From: Sciurus carolinensis
Lineage: Eukaryota > Chordata > Mammalia > Rodentia > Sciuridae
NCBI RefSeq assembly: GCF_902686445.1
Contig: NC_062217.1
Coordinates: forward strand, 174,595,598 to 174,659,597
Direction of reading: 5' to 3'
DNA: 64,000 nt
The notes under the pieces are model-generated. The model ran no database searches. It was not told the DNA's origin and saw only the letters and a program-made list of their open reading frames with translations. Positions within the stretch are counted from its first letter, which is position 1, and every line of letters begins with the position of its first letter. The position numbers and the translations under genes are program-made. Below, in pieces: positions 22,124 to 34,800 of the stretch.

Positions 22124-25100
22124 CTGTAAGAGAAAAGTGGGAAGATCTGGAGCACACAACAGGAAGTCAACACACTAAGAAAACAAAGGGATTTGGGAGT
22201 GCCAGGGGTTAGGAACACACAGAGCTGGCTGCAAAATGCCAGGGAATATGTAAGGTCTCTGGGGTAGAAGGTCGTGCGGAATGAGAATCAAAAGGTAGAA
22301 AGCAAACATGAACAGGAAAGCTGAGCTGGCAACCAAAGAGAAACCAAGAGGTAGGTGGGGTTACGGCAGGACGAGAGGGAGGAACTGACATGCGCAGAGC
22401 AGCTGCCTTGAGTCAGGTGCTCAGGTGCATTGTTGGCTGTCCCAGACGAGCTTCCAGGAAGTGGCTACCTAGTACTGCCCGCATTCCAGGGAGGAGTCCA
22501 AGGCTCAAGCAGGCTACTTGACACACCTCAAGCTACTCGACCATTAAGTGACGGTCAACGTCGGAACCCAAAGTCCTTCATAAAGCTCTTAATCTATTGC
22601 TTGCTCTTTCGAAAAAGAATTTTAGTGGACCATTAAGGAAAAAAGGAGCATCAAAGGATTGGCAAAGAAGAAAGGCAACTATTCAAAGAGGAACTAGGAA
22701 ACACAGGTACAGCCGTGCCCAGGGAACCAAAAAGGAAGGGACGCATGTGGAGGGAACCCAGGAGGAGGGACTCGGCCGTGAAGAGCACTGGGGAATGGGA
22801 CGTAGCCAGGGAATTCAGTTCCCCACAGGGCCAGGTCATCCCACCCCAGACCTCCGCCCGCTGTCCACCAGCCTGAGGAGGAGTGTCCACAGCTGTCTTG
22901 GGGACACCAGCTGGAGCCCTCCCCTGCAGGTCGCCCATGTCCCGGCAGCACGAGGGGTGCACAGGCCTAGCCCTGGCCCTCCACGCCTGTCCAGTTGTTC
23001 CTTCCAATACGCTCCTGGCCCCTCTCCTGCGTCCTGTTCTCTGACACCAACAACTTACATCAGTCTGCTTGCTCTTTCCAAACTGGCTTCAAGTCTCTGC
23101 TTTACATTCTCAGGCCTTTTCCTTCCTCCTCCTCACGTTGGACCATCGCCGTTGGCCCATCTTCTAGGCTACTGACTGCTTCTGTGTCCAGCCTTCTGAA
23201 GGCCACTTGCAGAGCTGTCCCTACTTTATGCTGTGTGGCTCTCAGCTGGCCACCTGTTCTCTCACACACTTTGGACACTTTGCAGGTCCTCTGTCTACTT
23301 GCACATGCAGTTGACATTTTCCTCTAAGTGCCAGAACATGCTCAGTGGGTGGCCATCGATGGCGACACTCCTGTCCCTCTTTCCTGGGTCTGAGCCACGG
23401 TTTCCTCTCTGTGGCTGTGCTGAGGGCCGTGTCTGTGGTGAGGATTGGACGGGGCACTGGGAGACATGTGAGGCAGAGTCCCTGGCCTTTGCTCTTTCCA
23501 TGAAAAGCGGGTTTACTTCCTTGGAACCCAGGATACTGTGTCCTCTGTGGGAGCAGCCGACACCTCCACTCAGTGACCTGGGTCTGTGCCCTGATCTCTT
23601 GCTGCCATGATCCTCAACATGCTTGCCAGCTCCGTGACCAGCCTGGGGCTTTTGAACTGGGTGCCCAGCTCTGGACCCCATGCTCGTTGTGACCCCGCCC
23701 TACCACGCCTCCCACTGACCTCTGGCTGGGGGTCCCTTCCACATTCTGCCCTCAGTCACCGGCTTGCTTCTCTCCCTCTTTGCTGTGACAGAGCAGGCGG
23801 CATCCCAGTGCACAGAGACACCATGAGGGACACTGGAAGTGACCGTGCTCGGGCCTGGGAGGCTGTGGGGTCCAGGAGCCAGATGCTGGGGCTGTGAGGA
23901 GGAGCTGGATGATGCCCGGGCACCTGCTGGTGCAGAGTCGAAGCCACGGGTCCCCAGAGAAACAGCAGACCCTTCCCTGCCTTGGGTGCGTGCTGACATC
24001 TGCCTGTGCCTGCTGGTGGCCACTGTGGACTGAGCTCAGCCTGGGGGTCCGGGAGGCTCCTTGCCAGGCCATACCCATGTCTGTGCCTGGGAATGTCTAT
24101 CTCCGTCCCATGGCCTGTTCCTTGTCCCATGTGCCTGTATGGAGGTAAGGAGGACCCTCCTGGCCTGGCCCTGCTTTCCTGGTCTGCATTACCCTTCTTC
24201 TTTGCAGGACACGCACGGCCTTTCTCCCCGGCTCTGACCCCTCTCAGCCTCTGGGCCTCCAGGTCCCCCAGCTGTGCCCCAGCTCAGACTTACATCACCC
24301 AGGACTCCGCCTGGACTTGTCACTCCAGCCTGCCACACCACCCAACGTCCTCACAGGCAGGGCTGCCGTGTCTTTCAGGGGCCTGTCGGGCTGCCAGTCT
24401 GGCTCAGGGCCATGGCCAGACACCAAGGAGACTCCCCAGTTCCACTGAGAAAGCCAGATGCAGGACGTAGACGTAGACACCCCAGGCACAGGGCAGGCAG
24501 CCATCTGTGGGTGCAGGGAGCTGGCAGCGCAGGCCCCGCCCCTGGCCTTGTGTGCGATGTACTGCACAGCCAACCACAGCATGCGACCATGCAGGAGGCC
24601 AGCTGCTCTCCTGACCAGGTCTTGTCAAGTACTCGGGCCAGTCCACAGACGGGAGAAATCCAGAATGCCAGGCACTTATGACAGGTTCATCTAAAGCTCA
24701 CTCTGAAAATAAAGTTGTCAGCAAGTCTTAAATTGCATGGCTGTCAATTCTGACCAATTGGGGGAAAACCACCAAAACCCATGAATGCTCTTTTGCCAGA
24801 ACATGGGGCGCGTCGCCACCTGGGGTGGGGGGTCTACAGCTCTTTCAGCTTCCTGATCCACAGAACCAAGATCTGGCCAAGGAAGGTGCTGCCCAGCCTG
24901 TGCCAGGTTTGGGTGCACAGGCGGCTCTGTGTCCCCACCACCCCCAATCTCCTTGAATTGGTAGATGATCAACTGCCGGAAGAGAAGTGCTTCCCGGAGC
25001 ACTGGGAAGGACGTGGCATGCTGGTAGACGGACCCCCAGAATGAAGTGCTGAGGTGGGCGGAGGTGACCCCTGCCTGGGACCTTCCGGAGGTGCCCTTAG

Positions 25101-26370
25101 GACGTGAGCTCTGTGAGGGTGGGACAGAACAGCCAGGCACGAGCAGAACGGGCACCTCCCCCAGCACGAAGAGTCCTGGATCAGGGTCTGTCCAAATAGA
25201 AGCGGGACTCGCCTGGGAGTCGTGCACATTTGTCATCACCCGGGCGTGACCTGAAAAAGGATGTGACCAGAACAGCAAATGAGCAGAGGAGCAGAGTGTG
25301 GACGGGACCTCCCTCAGGCCCACACTCGAGCATGACCGAAGCCAGCGAGCCCCGGAAACAGTACTGCACGCACCCGCACCCGCCTCGGAAAGTCATCCAC
25401 GCCCAAAGAAAGACAGAATACCCAAAAGGCTCAGGCCACAAATCAAACATCATAAACTACCTGAAACTAGCTTAAAAACTGTTCAACACCCTCCATGAGA
25501 TGAAAAATAAAGGATAGACATCTTTGAAACAAAATTAGAGGAAACGAGAGGAGGAAATCAGAAACACAGGGAGGAGACAGACGAGGTATGAATCACACCC
25601 GGCGTTGTGTCCAGGCTGCTGGCCCTGGAACCGTAGTTAGGACACTACTGGAAAGCAATCAGGGAGGTGTGGGTCGGTCCGGGCAGCTTTCTTAAACACA
25701 CAATGAGGACAAAGAGGCCAAAGGGAAGAAGACACCGCCCACGGACACGGGATGTGGCGCAAGCACGCGTCTGACAAAGGCCTGTTGGTCCTGCCACATG
25801 ATTGCCTGAGCTGAGGCTGCTTTCCTGGGAGCCTCCACATGGGCCAAGGCAGAGCCTCCAGAGGTGCCAGGTCGGCACGATGGCTGAGGCCTTTGCTGCC
25901 CACACCCCTCCAGGTGTCCATGGATGGACATCACGCAGCTCGCTGGCGACTCCTTAAAAGACTTGTCTTCCAGTATCTGTGACTGACACTTCTACTGACA
26001 GAGCAAATCGTCACCATCACAGGCAAGCGGCACTTTCTGAATGCGGGAAGAAGATGGGCTTCCATGCTGAGAGAAAATTCACAGAAAGAGTTGGGACATA
26101 GAAATATTCTGGAAGATTCTTGAGTGAAAAAAAGAAAAGAAAAGAAAAGAAATTCGCAAATCTTTAGACAGGAATTAAGACACGAATGTCAAGAAACAAG
26201 CCTCCAGCAGGCTGCAGACTCCACTCTTCAGTGCTAAGCCAGAAATGGAGACACTCTACCAAACTCTTAGGCAAAGCTACGGTGTCCAGCACCCTGATTT
26301 CCAGTACGATGTTGTGCATGAGTAAGAAACAAAACAATGCCCGGAAAATAATCCTACCACCATCCCCCCT
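22124..26370. other. Unique GC-rich sequence, no gene recognised
   Basis: Overlapping frames on both strands, none recognisable. The longest is a minus-strand frame of 201 codons at 25,323-24,718. It lacks any motif I know and overlaps open frames on the other strand. Part of 25,380-25,570 has the A-rich wording of a decayed sense-strand L1 ORF1, but too weakly for a call. A short (AAAAG)n run lies at 26,131-26,152. Confidence 0.4.
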
Positions 26371-26372
26371 GT

Positions 26373-26457
26373 GAGGGTCCCTGAGGCCTTGCCACTGTCC
26401 CTGCCCTTGGGGGTCCCTGAGGATGAGCCACTACCCCTGCCTGTGGGGTCCCTGGCA
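26373..26457. repeat. Short tandem repeat, about 36 bp, 2.3 copies
   Basis: A 'gggtccctgagg' word occurs twice about 36 bp apart and again partly as 'ggggtccctgg', with 'ccactgtccctgccc' and 'ccactacccctgcc' between. This is a small imperfect tandem duplication. Confidence 0.6.
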
Positions 26458-26685
26458 GCACGCTTCAGACAACTGATGATCCAAGAAACCTGCACTCAGG
26501 CAAACTGAATCAAACACGCAGGGCGGAAGCCTGACTGGACGCAGCGCCAGCAGGCAGCCCAGCGACGTCCAGGACTGCCCTGGGCCTGGTGAGGTGGCCT
26601 CTAGTGCCTGTGGGTCTTCTCCCTGGGGCCAAGCTCTGCTGGAGCACTGCTCCTGAGAAGCAGGACCAGCAGGAAAGACACACTT

Positions 26686-27021
26686 CACACGCACACACAC
26701 GCACACACGCGCGCACGCACACACACGCACACGCACACACACACGCGCGCACACACGCACACACATGCACGCGCGCGCACACACACATGCACACACGCAT
26801 GTACATGCACATAAACACATGCACACACACACACACGCACGCACACAATGCACATACACACGCTCACGCGCACACACACACACGCACGCACACACATGCA
26901 CGCACACACACGCACGCACACACATGCGCACACACACACGCATGCACACGCACACAATGCACATACACACGCTCACGCACACACACACACACACATGCAC
27001 ACACACACATGCACACACACC
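26686..27021. repeat. Compound CA/CG dinucleotide repeat, 336 bp
   Basis: Almost pure alternating purine-pyrimidine sequence, mainly CA with scattered CG and TG steps such as gcgcgcac and catgcac. A word around 'cacaatgcacatacacac' occurs at 26,844 and again at 26,953, so a block of about 109 bp was duplicated inside the array. Open frames rich in His-Thr (plus strand) or Cys-Val (minus strand) across this stretch are artefacts of the repeat. Confidence 0.97.
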
Positions 27022-27410
27022 AGAGACGTTGTCGTGAAAACCCGCTTGCAGGATTTTGGAGGCCAAGACATCCACAATATGCTGCCTGTGACCCAAAGTG
27101 CTGGTGGAGTGACTCAGTGTGAGTCCCAGGCCTGATGTTGGAGGTGCCAGTGCTGTAGATTCCAACCTGAGGCGAAGGCCAAGAATCAGGAACCCCAGGG
27201 CTGAGTGCAGAGGAAGCGGCCGTCCTAGCTCGGGAGGCCACATGGAGGACTCACGCTCCACCTCTGTCCTGGGCTGATTCTCAGGGCTTCGGACCATGCT
27301 GCCAACATTGGTGAGGGCAGCTCTCAGCCACTGACTCCATCACGGCCTCTCCTGAGCATCTCCCAGACACACAGCGGTCGTGCTGCGCCAGATCTCGGCT
27401 GCTGCGGTCC
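27022..27410. other. Unique sequence, no gene recognised
   Basis: Nothing recognised between the dinucleotide repeat and the LTR that follows. Confidence 0.4.
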
Positions 27411-27781
27411 TGCTGTGGTTTGACCATGTCCCCAGTGACTCATGTGCTGGAGGCTGGGTCCCCAGGGTGGAGGTATAGAGGTGGCAGGCCCAGTGGGAGG
27501 TGCAGAGGCTTGGAGCCTTGGCCTTCATGGGTGGAGGGATGGCAGGTCTCACAGGGGTGAGTGAGTTTGCGTGCGAGCCAACTGTTGTGAAGCAGTCTCC
27601 CCATGTTTGCCCTTGGTGCATGCAGCCAGTTCTCTACCAGGTGTGGCACAGCCAGGGCGCCCTCACCAGATCACCAGCACCATGCTACTTATATCCTCCA
27701 GCCACAAGAATCATCGGATAAACTTCGTTTTAAGTTATCTGTCTCAGATACTTTGTTATAGTAACACAAAATAAGTTAAGA
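27411..27781 (+). mobile_element. MaLR-type solo LTR, sense
   Basis: It starts with 'tgctgtggtttgaccatgtc', as MST/THE1-like MaLR LTRs do. It contains the 'gtgggaggtgcagagg' and 'tcatgggtgga' segments and ends with a 'gataaacttcgttttaagtt' polyadenylation region, then 'gttatagtaacacaaaataa'. Length of about 370 bp fits a MaLR solo LTR. The subfamily is not assigned. No internal viral genes are seen. Confidence 0.75.
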
Positions 27782-29189
27782 CACCAAGTATCCCTTTACA
27801 CCAAAGTGTGACGCCTGAAATTCCTCACTGCCCTGCCGAGTCCTGTGTGCTCCCACTTACTCTCAATCCCGGGTCAACTGCTCTTGAGCTATCTCATTCA
27901 CACTGTGGCTCAGGTGGCCTCGCTTGCTGACATTTAAACAGAACCTGCTCTGACCCTGGTGTCTCAGTCTTGGCAGTTCATGGAATCACCAGGATCTTTA
28001 CAAACACTGATGCCCCAGACCCACCCCAGAGTGTCTGACACAATCGGATTGGGCCACAACTTTGAGCACCTGCACCGTTAATGTCCCCTGCAATGACAGG
28101 CTCCAGGAGAGCTCCCACACTGTCCCCTCCTGGGCCTGTGATTTCTGCCCATGCAGCAGCCCCCTCTGACTGGCTCAGAACCAGCCAGAGGTATCTGTAT
28201 GGGTGGGACCAGGGCACCCTCCTCCTGTCAGCTGCAAGTTACTTCCCAGGGGTTGGCAGAGGGCCTCTGGTGCAACGGCAGGACGGCTCTGGGGAGAGAG
28301 GCCCTGCTCCTCGGGCTGTCCTGGGTGAAGTTCTACTCGGCACGCACAGAATCAGCTGTGTCCTTGCCAGCTCTGTCAGACAGAGAGGAAAGTCATGCAA
28401 ACACTCTTGTTTTCACTTATTAGGCACAGGCAGACACCAGCAGGGAGCGAATTCTGGCCAAGCATTTGATGGAAACACAGACTCCACCTGTTGAGCTATT
28501 TGAGTCCAAGAAATTTCTAACAATGACTTCTCGCACTCCCCGTGGGATGCCTGTGCAAGTTCCCCAACTGGCCTGGCAGCCGGCAGCCTGCACATCCTGA
28601 CGTCACACACAGGTACGATCTGGATGCACAGTCCAGTCTCTAGGAAGCACATTGAATTGCACACCTTTGCAGCAAACCCCGTTTGAGCAGCACACCACGT
28701 GGACGTGTCTGGGGAATGTTCAAAGTGGTCAGTGCCGCCGGTCCTGCTGATGGACCAGCACCTCGGCAGCTGCCTAGCCAAGGTGCTGTGCACACAAGCT
28801 CTGGGTTTCTCCTGGCCCCATTTGCTGCTAGGAACCTGCAGGGGACTCTGAACAATGCAGGACATGGTGAGAAACAGCCCCAGTGCACACCTCGCAAAGT
28901 TGTCTTGCCCTTTGTGTCTGGTCGCAGACCAACCAAGGATGTGGACTGCAGTTTACACCACCCAGAAGTGGCTTCATAGAGTTTCTCAGAGCTACCATCT
29001 TGGTTCCTAAGATGCTCTCCATCTTGTCACATAAGTCTGGCCCTGGCTTTGAGAGTGGTTGCTAAGGACACTGGACTTACCTGCTGCTGGAAGCCCTGGT
29101 TCTCAGCACATTCAGGTCCCTGAAGTTACTAAAGGGAGTGCATGTATCTACCATTCATCTCAAACCCTGGGACTCCTGGCTGGTAAAGT
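27782..29189. other. Unique sequence, no gene recognised
   Basis: No repeat or coding pattern recognised. Overlapping frames near 28,080-28,980 on both strands look like chance. Confidence 0.4.
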
Positions 29190-29515
29190 GCACTCTGAGA
29201 TCATTTGTTAATGTGTTTCCCCCGCAGCTCCAGCTGAACCTGTTCCGGGCTAGTCTAATAGGCAATTCTATGCATTTGGCCATCCATACAGGATGAAATA
29301 AGAACCTCTTCTGAGAAGGATTGTTTTCTTTGCATTAATCAATACGTTATTATGTTAGGATGTTAAATTACATGTCCATTGACCTTGAGGTGCTAAAATA
29401 CAGAGCGGTTTGTTCACACTGGAAATGAAACACAGGGGCCCACAAAGCGACACATCTAAATCAAAGTTCTGTGATAAATGAGTACAGCAAACTTAATTTG
29501 ATATTATTGCTATTA
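29190..29515. other. AT-rich unique island, possible conserved noncoding element
   Basis: AT-rich, not a repeat I recognise and without a coding pattern. It contains several homeodomain-like words (for example 'gcattaatcaatacg' near 29,332 and 'acttaatttgatatt' near 29,490). It stands out against GC-rich flanks. Confidence 0.3.
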
Positions 29516-30955
29516 TGAGTCTGTTCTTTGTTGCCAGCCACAGAGGAGAAATCAGGTTTATGATGCAGAGAAAAAGAGCTGAGCCCCTGAGGAGGCCTCA
29601 AACACGGCGGACTCTGGGCTCCCTGCCTCAGGAGGTGGACAGACAGGGGGACAGTGTCTCCTGGAGCCCTGCCTCCAGGGGCGCCTGCTCTACCCTGAAG
29701 GCAAGGGCACCAGGCTTCTTTACAGCAAGGTGGCAGCAGCTCACCTGACCGACGGTCACTTCAGCTGTACCAAGTGTGTTTATGAGGTGCTATTAGCGGT
29801 GTCCTGCAAACCAGGCTGTCCCAGCTGATGTGGAGGGGATGGCCAGGTGGGGCTGGCTTACCAGCGTTTGCTGTTGCAGCTTGCCTGTTCCCTAGGCAGC
29901 CCAGCAGAGCGGACCTCAGGTTGGGGAGAACCTGAGGCTGGGGCTGCTCAGGGGGCTGCTCAGGACCTCAGAGAGGTCCCGCCGGAGCCTGCACCACGTT
30001 TCCAAGGACACGGGGAAAGCCCGAGGATTTGTACTAAGTCCTGTGAACGGACTCAGGCCTTACACGGTATGAATCTGAACGAGATGCTGGTTCCCCAAGG
30101 GTACGGGCTATTGTGTTCATTTTTAAATGCTGAACCCTAACACAAGGCTTTGTTCAAAAATTCTACACAAACATCCCCTCTCCGTGTCGCTCGGACCTGG
30201 TTAAAAACCCTTCGTGTTTGCCTTGCGCTCAGCCTCCTCCTGAGTATCCCGATGACCCTGGGGGCTGTTTACCTAGAGAGGGAGGGGCCTTGTGCTCTGG
30301 GACGTGACCCCTGGTGAGAGGCCTGCCCGGCTGGTGGACAGGTGGAGATGGTGGGCCCAGGGAGAACTCAGGTGCTGGGGGCAGGCGCCCTCGGGATGGG
30401 TTCCCAGGGCTGTAGGGCGGTAATTACCATAATGGCTTTGGAAAACAGTCCTATGTAGGTTCTTGAAGTCAAATGCCCCTGCTTCAGGCCACGCACAGCC
30501 TGGCGCTGGCTAGACACCCACGTGAACGATCAGAGACACAGATCACCTCTCGGCAGCACTGCCAGCAGGAGCTAGGCCCGGAGTCACCAAATGCCCATCC
30601 GTGTGGGGTGGGTCCAGCGAGGACGGCCCCGGCACTCGGGGCAGTTTCCTTAGAGCAGCCAAGTGGACCAACGCAGTGGCGGCAGCGCCGGGGGGCAGCC
30701 CCGTCCCACAAGGCCACAGGCAGCAGTGCACCATTTTTTTTTATAAAATTTAAAAACAATTGTAACTTTAGGAAAAATATGCAAGCTGTAATAGAAAAAC
30801 AAAAGAACGATGAACTTGGAAGCGATCGTTTTGGTAAAGGGAGAGCCGGGTCAGCACAGGGGAGGAGATATTTTTGGTCAAGATCCTAATTTTTGTTGTG
30901 GATGATGGATTCACTGGTACTGATGATATAAAGAGCCAGGCACGAATAGAGCTGA
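29516..30955. other. Unique sequence, no gene recognised
   Basis: Mixed composition. A T-run lies at 30,734-30,743. Open frames are short or antisense to each other and have no recognisable homology. Confidence 0.4.
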
Positions 30956-31265
30956 GAGAAAAATTATGTTCTAGTAAAAACTCACTGCATGGCCAGGATT
31001 GTCCCCTGGCCCTTGAGGTGTTGAAGCCCTGGACCCCATGTGACTGCGTCAGGAGACAAGGCGAAGGCGGGAAATGAAGGTGAAGTGGGTTCAGAGAGGG
31101 TCCCAGGCCCGTCAGACTGGTGGCCTTATAAAGAAGAGGAAAGGAGGAAGCTTTCCACATCCATTTGTGAGACATGGAGAGAAGGTTGCGTCTGCAGGCC
31201 AGGAAGGGCCTCCGCAGACCTGACCTGGGGCCGCTGACCTCAGACTTCCTGCCTCCAGACTGTGA
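30956..31265 (+). mobile_element. MLT1-like MaLR LTR fragment, sense
   Basis: The order of words matches an MLT1 LTR: 'ggtggccttataaagaagag', a later 'ccaggaagggcctccg' segment and the end segment 'cagacttcctgcctccagac' followed by 'tgtgagga'. It is strongly diverged and its 5' portion is poorly preserved. Confidence 0.6.
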
Positions 31266-31635
31266 GGACACATACACTCTTCAAGGTCCGCAGGCTGCAG
31301 AAAGTGCCATGGTGACCTGCACAGACTGAGAGAGGATGTGACCCCAGGGCAGCAAGCACAGGGTCAAAGGACATGGGGACAGGGAGGGAGGAACATGAAA
31401 GACAGTGTGTGGCCAAGTGGACCCATGGACTGGAAAGGGCAGTCCTTTGGCTCCTTTGACACACACCTTGGCTCTGTGTCCTCCTGTCTACCCTCTCTCA
31501 CTGGCCAGAGTCCACCCCATGGGCTGCTGCCTGCCCAGGAAGCCAAGAACCCACACCCTAGGCCAGGGTGCCATCTGGGCCTGGTTAAGTCCAGCCACAC
31601 AGGAGGCTGAGCAGATCTGGGGAGGCACCTGTGGA
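31266..31635. other. Unique sequence between repeats
   Basis: Nothing recognised. A minus-strand frame mirrors plus-strand frames and has no family resemblance. Confidence 0.4.
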
Positions 31636-31770
31636 GTTTGATGCAGGCTCAGAGACACCAACTTTCCTTTGGTCACACAGCAGTAAGTGACAGCTGGGAT
31701 TTGAACCTGGGCAGAGTGGCCCAAGAATTCATGGCCTTACCCGCTAAGCTGCGATGCCTCTGGGTTGGGG
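31636..31770 (+). mobile_element. MIR SINE, sense
   Basis: The MIR core is clear: 'ggctcagagacaccaac', 'ttggtcacacagcagtaagt', 'gacagctgggatttgaacct' and the end segment 'ccgctaagctgcgatgcctc'. This is an ancient tRNA-derived SINE shared by mammals. Confidence 0.85.
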
Positions 31771-33079
31771 TGCAGACGGCCACCCCCAGGTGTTGCCCCG
31801 GCTGAAGACTCCATCAGGGAGGGCTGAGAGCAGAGCCAGCGGGTAGGGGAGCCTGGCACCCAGCCTCCCCCGGGCTCCTGCGCCTGAAGACTCGAGCAGG
31901 GTTTTGTGGGCCAGGCGGGGTTGTTTCATTGTCCTCCCGCCCCTGGACGTAGGAAGCTCGATGGAGCAGCCGGGCTGGGGCACACTCTTGTCACATCATG
32001 ACAAGAGGAGGGGCCCTGGCTCCGCGGGAGCACGTGAGAGGCGTGGAGAGATGAGCGAGTGGATCAGGCGGGACGCTCCCCTGCCCTCCCCTCTCAGGGA
32101 CGTCCACGCAGGGATCGCCTGGCACTCTCAGTGCCGGGATTTTGGAGCAGCCCTTGGGCAGGTCCTGGCAGCCCAGTCCAATGTGGAGGAGGGAGCAGGG
32201 CCTGGGCTGTGAGTCTGGAGAAGGCGTGGACCCAAGGGCCTCTGGGGTCAGGATGTGCTCATCCTGAGTGGCTCAGCTCAGACCCAGCCCAGGACCCCAG
32301 ACCCACTCCCCCAGGGTGGAAGCTCCGCGCAGGAAGCCTGGCTCCCCAGCCTTGGGTGGGCTCCGTCGGGGGCTGGGGCTCTTTCCCTGTCCTGCGGTCT
32401 CGTGCCGAATGGTTCAACCAGGACTCTTCCCCAACCCCAGGGCCTAGCCAGCCAGTGCCCTGGCGTGGGGTCCCTCATTCTGACATTGGTGCTTGGACCC
32501 TCCCAAAGCTTTTCCCTTGCAAGGTGGTGGAGGAAGAAGTGGTCCCATACGAACACAGGGGTGTTCACAGACCCCCGTTTCTGACCCACTAAGGCAGAGG
32601 TGGCGTAGAGGGCTGGCCTCACCTGGAGCACCGCAGGTACTGCCCCGCCCTAATTCTGCACTTGCCCCGTCCCCGCCGCCTCCATCTTGGCCACTGGGTA
32701 CTGAAGGGGCTGCCGGCCTTGGAACCTCAGCCGCTGCTCCTCTGTGGCGTGTGGGCTCTCTGGCCCACCACCCTGTGCTGGGGTCAGCTGTCTTGCTCAG
32801 TGTCCTGCTGCCCCACCCCTACTCTCTGCAGGGTCTCTGTCCCTGGTAAGCTGGGGCCTTTGCTCTTCCCATGAGTGGGGGCCCTGCAGCTTGGCTTCTC
32901 AGCTGCTCTGGTGACTGCAGAAGCCCAGGGCCTCACCCCATTTGGGAGGTCACTCCTTGGCAGGACTGACTGCCAGCTGCACCCGAGGGTCCTTCTGAGT
33001 CCACCCACTTGCCGCGTCCTCCTGGGAGATGCTCTGGGGTTGAGAAGTCAGACACTACTTAGGACCACATGATGATTTG
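31771..33079. other. GC-rich unique sequence, no gene recognised
   Basis: Open frames overlap on both strands. None is recognisable. Confidence 0.4.
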
Positions 33080-33720
33080 ATGGTGGGAGTGATTAAAATA
33101 AAAGACTTAATTGGCTCGCGTTTGGATACTAAAAGTGATCATGTTAAAAATTGTCAAAATAAATTGATTTACAAGTGCCACTAGATACTTAGAATTAAAT
33201 TATGCACATCTTTCCCTCTATCTTAGCTTTTGTAAGCTCAATAACAATCTTCTATGATATTGCCAGTATCATTCCCTTTTCACTGAGAGGAATGTGTTCT
33301 CAAAACTACAAGGTTCCTATGGAGAGCTTCTTACCGGTCAAAGATAAAACAGTGGAGAGAATAACCGAACTGTGGAGACATACCCTAGAAACCCATCCAC
33401 ATTTTGTTTGCAGTCTCAGCATGGCTTGTAACTCAAACACAAAAATCAGTCTGTATTCACATTATACCATCTCTCTTCTCCCCCCCAGCTAAGGCTCCTG
33501 GATTCCTCCCGTTTCCAAATCACTTGTATTGACAGCTTGATGTATGAAGAAATAAATAACATTTCTAGGGAGAAAATTAATTTTGAAAATAATTAAAGAT
33601 GATTAGCTCCTGGTTGAATACAAAGGAGGTTTAGTTTCTGCAGAATGTCATCCTGAGGGTTTGACATTCCACTTCAGGGCCACAAAAGCTGGAGAAGACT
33701 AATTCCAATGATATGAATAA
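33080..33720. other. AT-rich unique island, possible conserved noncoding element
   Basis: AT-rich stretch after 20 kb of GC-rich DNA. It includes a plus-strand frame of 96 codons (33,202-33,492) that I cannot relate to any protein. No repeat family recognised. Confidence 0.25.
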
Positions 33721-33724
33721 TACA

Positions 33725-33755
<31 letters not shown>

Positions 33756-33757
33756 AA
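33721..33757. repeat. (CA)n microsatellite
   Basis: About 37 bp of CA repeat with one interruption (accac) near its start. Confidence 0.95.
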
Positions 33758-34800
33758 TCCTTTTCAGAGTCGCTACCGAGGGTCTGTGAAAGACTATTAT
33801 TATATCAAACTTTCTTTATTAACCACTGACAATTCTAACAGAGAACAAAGGAGAGAATTTGCCCTTGAAGTCCACCAACTCTTGGAATGCAAAGCCCGCT
33901 CCATCCTCATGACATCCAAAACCAACACAGGTGAAGCGGGACTCACCTGCCTGTGTCTGGGTGAGAGCGGAAATCACGATTTCAGAGCATTTTGTCCAAC
34001 AGCCTAGGGACGGTGATGTGCGACAGAATAATGTAAATCCGTTACTGTGTTAGTAGAAGAGAAAATCCGGCCACAGTGTCAAGGTGAGAAAACAGCGCTT
34101 CGGATCTGAGCGGGGCGGGCCTGCGTGGAGGCTGCGCCCCGCCTGAGCTGCTGCGCATGGGTGGGGACTACTTCTGGACCCTCAGGCTGCCCCCACAGCC
34201 TGGTGGTCAGTCCTCAGAGCCACCGAGCCTCCTGCCACCTCGTCTTTCCCCTCCAGGACCCCAGTGCCGATTTTCATGGTTACCTTGGAAATGTTAACTT
34301 GAGGTTAAGCAAAGGCTGAAGTTCGGCAGCCGAACAGCACGAAGCCAGTGAGGAGCATCAGTGGCCCCTACCTCCCTGTTCACAGGCTACTGCGATGCCC
34401 TGGTTTTAACTAAACGACCACTAGAAATCCAGACGGCTGCCGTGGTGGCCTGGTCCTCTCTATGCAGGTTTCGCCATGGTCACCTCTTGACACAGCATGC
34501 ACATCTCAGACCTTCCAAGACCCTGTCCCCCAGGCCAGCAGTCCCGAATTCCCATGGTGAGGCCCCAGGTTCCCGAAACCTGCCGCCCTCCCCCTCCTGC
34601 TTCTCGGGGCGGCCGGTCCTCTCAGGCTGCTCCTCTCTGGCTGCTCCTAGGATTTCCCTTTTCTTAACGTGCTGTGATTTTAACTACGCTGCGATTCGAA
34701 GGGACCGTGTTGTGTTGTTCTGAGTTATCTTGCCTTGAAGCACTTGTGACTTACTCTTATTAATACTGATCATTCCTGGATAAATCGGAGAGTGGCTGCT
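33758..34800. other. Unique sequence, no gene recognised
   Basis: No repeat or gene recognised. Composition shifts from AT-rich to GC-rich near 34,100. Confidence 0.4.

Noticed and set aside
24718..25323. 201-codon minus-strand frame as a gene or retrocopy
   Set aside because: I recognise no domain or parent protein. Plus-strand frames overlap, and GC-rich DNA readily gives such frames.
25380..25570. Sense-strand L1 ORF1 fragment
   Set aside because: A-rich wording is suggestive, but too few ordered landmarks to call.
26431..27297. Cys/Val-rich and His/Thr-rich frames as proteins
   Set aside because: They translate the CA/CG repeat and exist in several frames on both strands.
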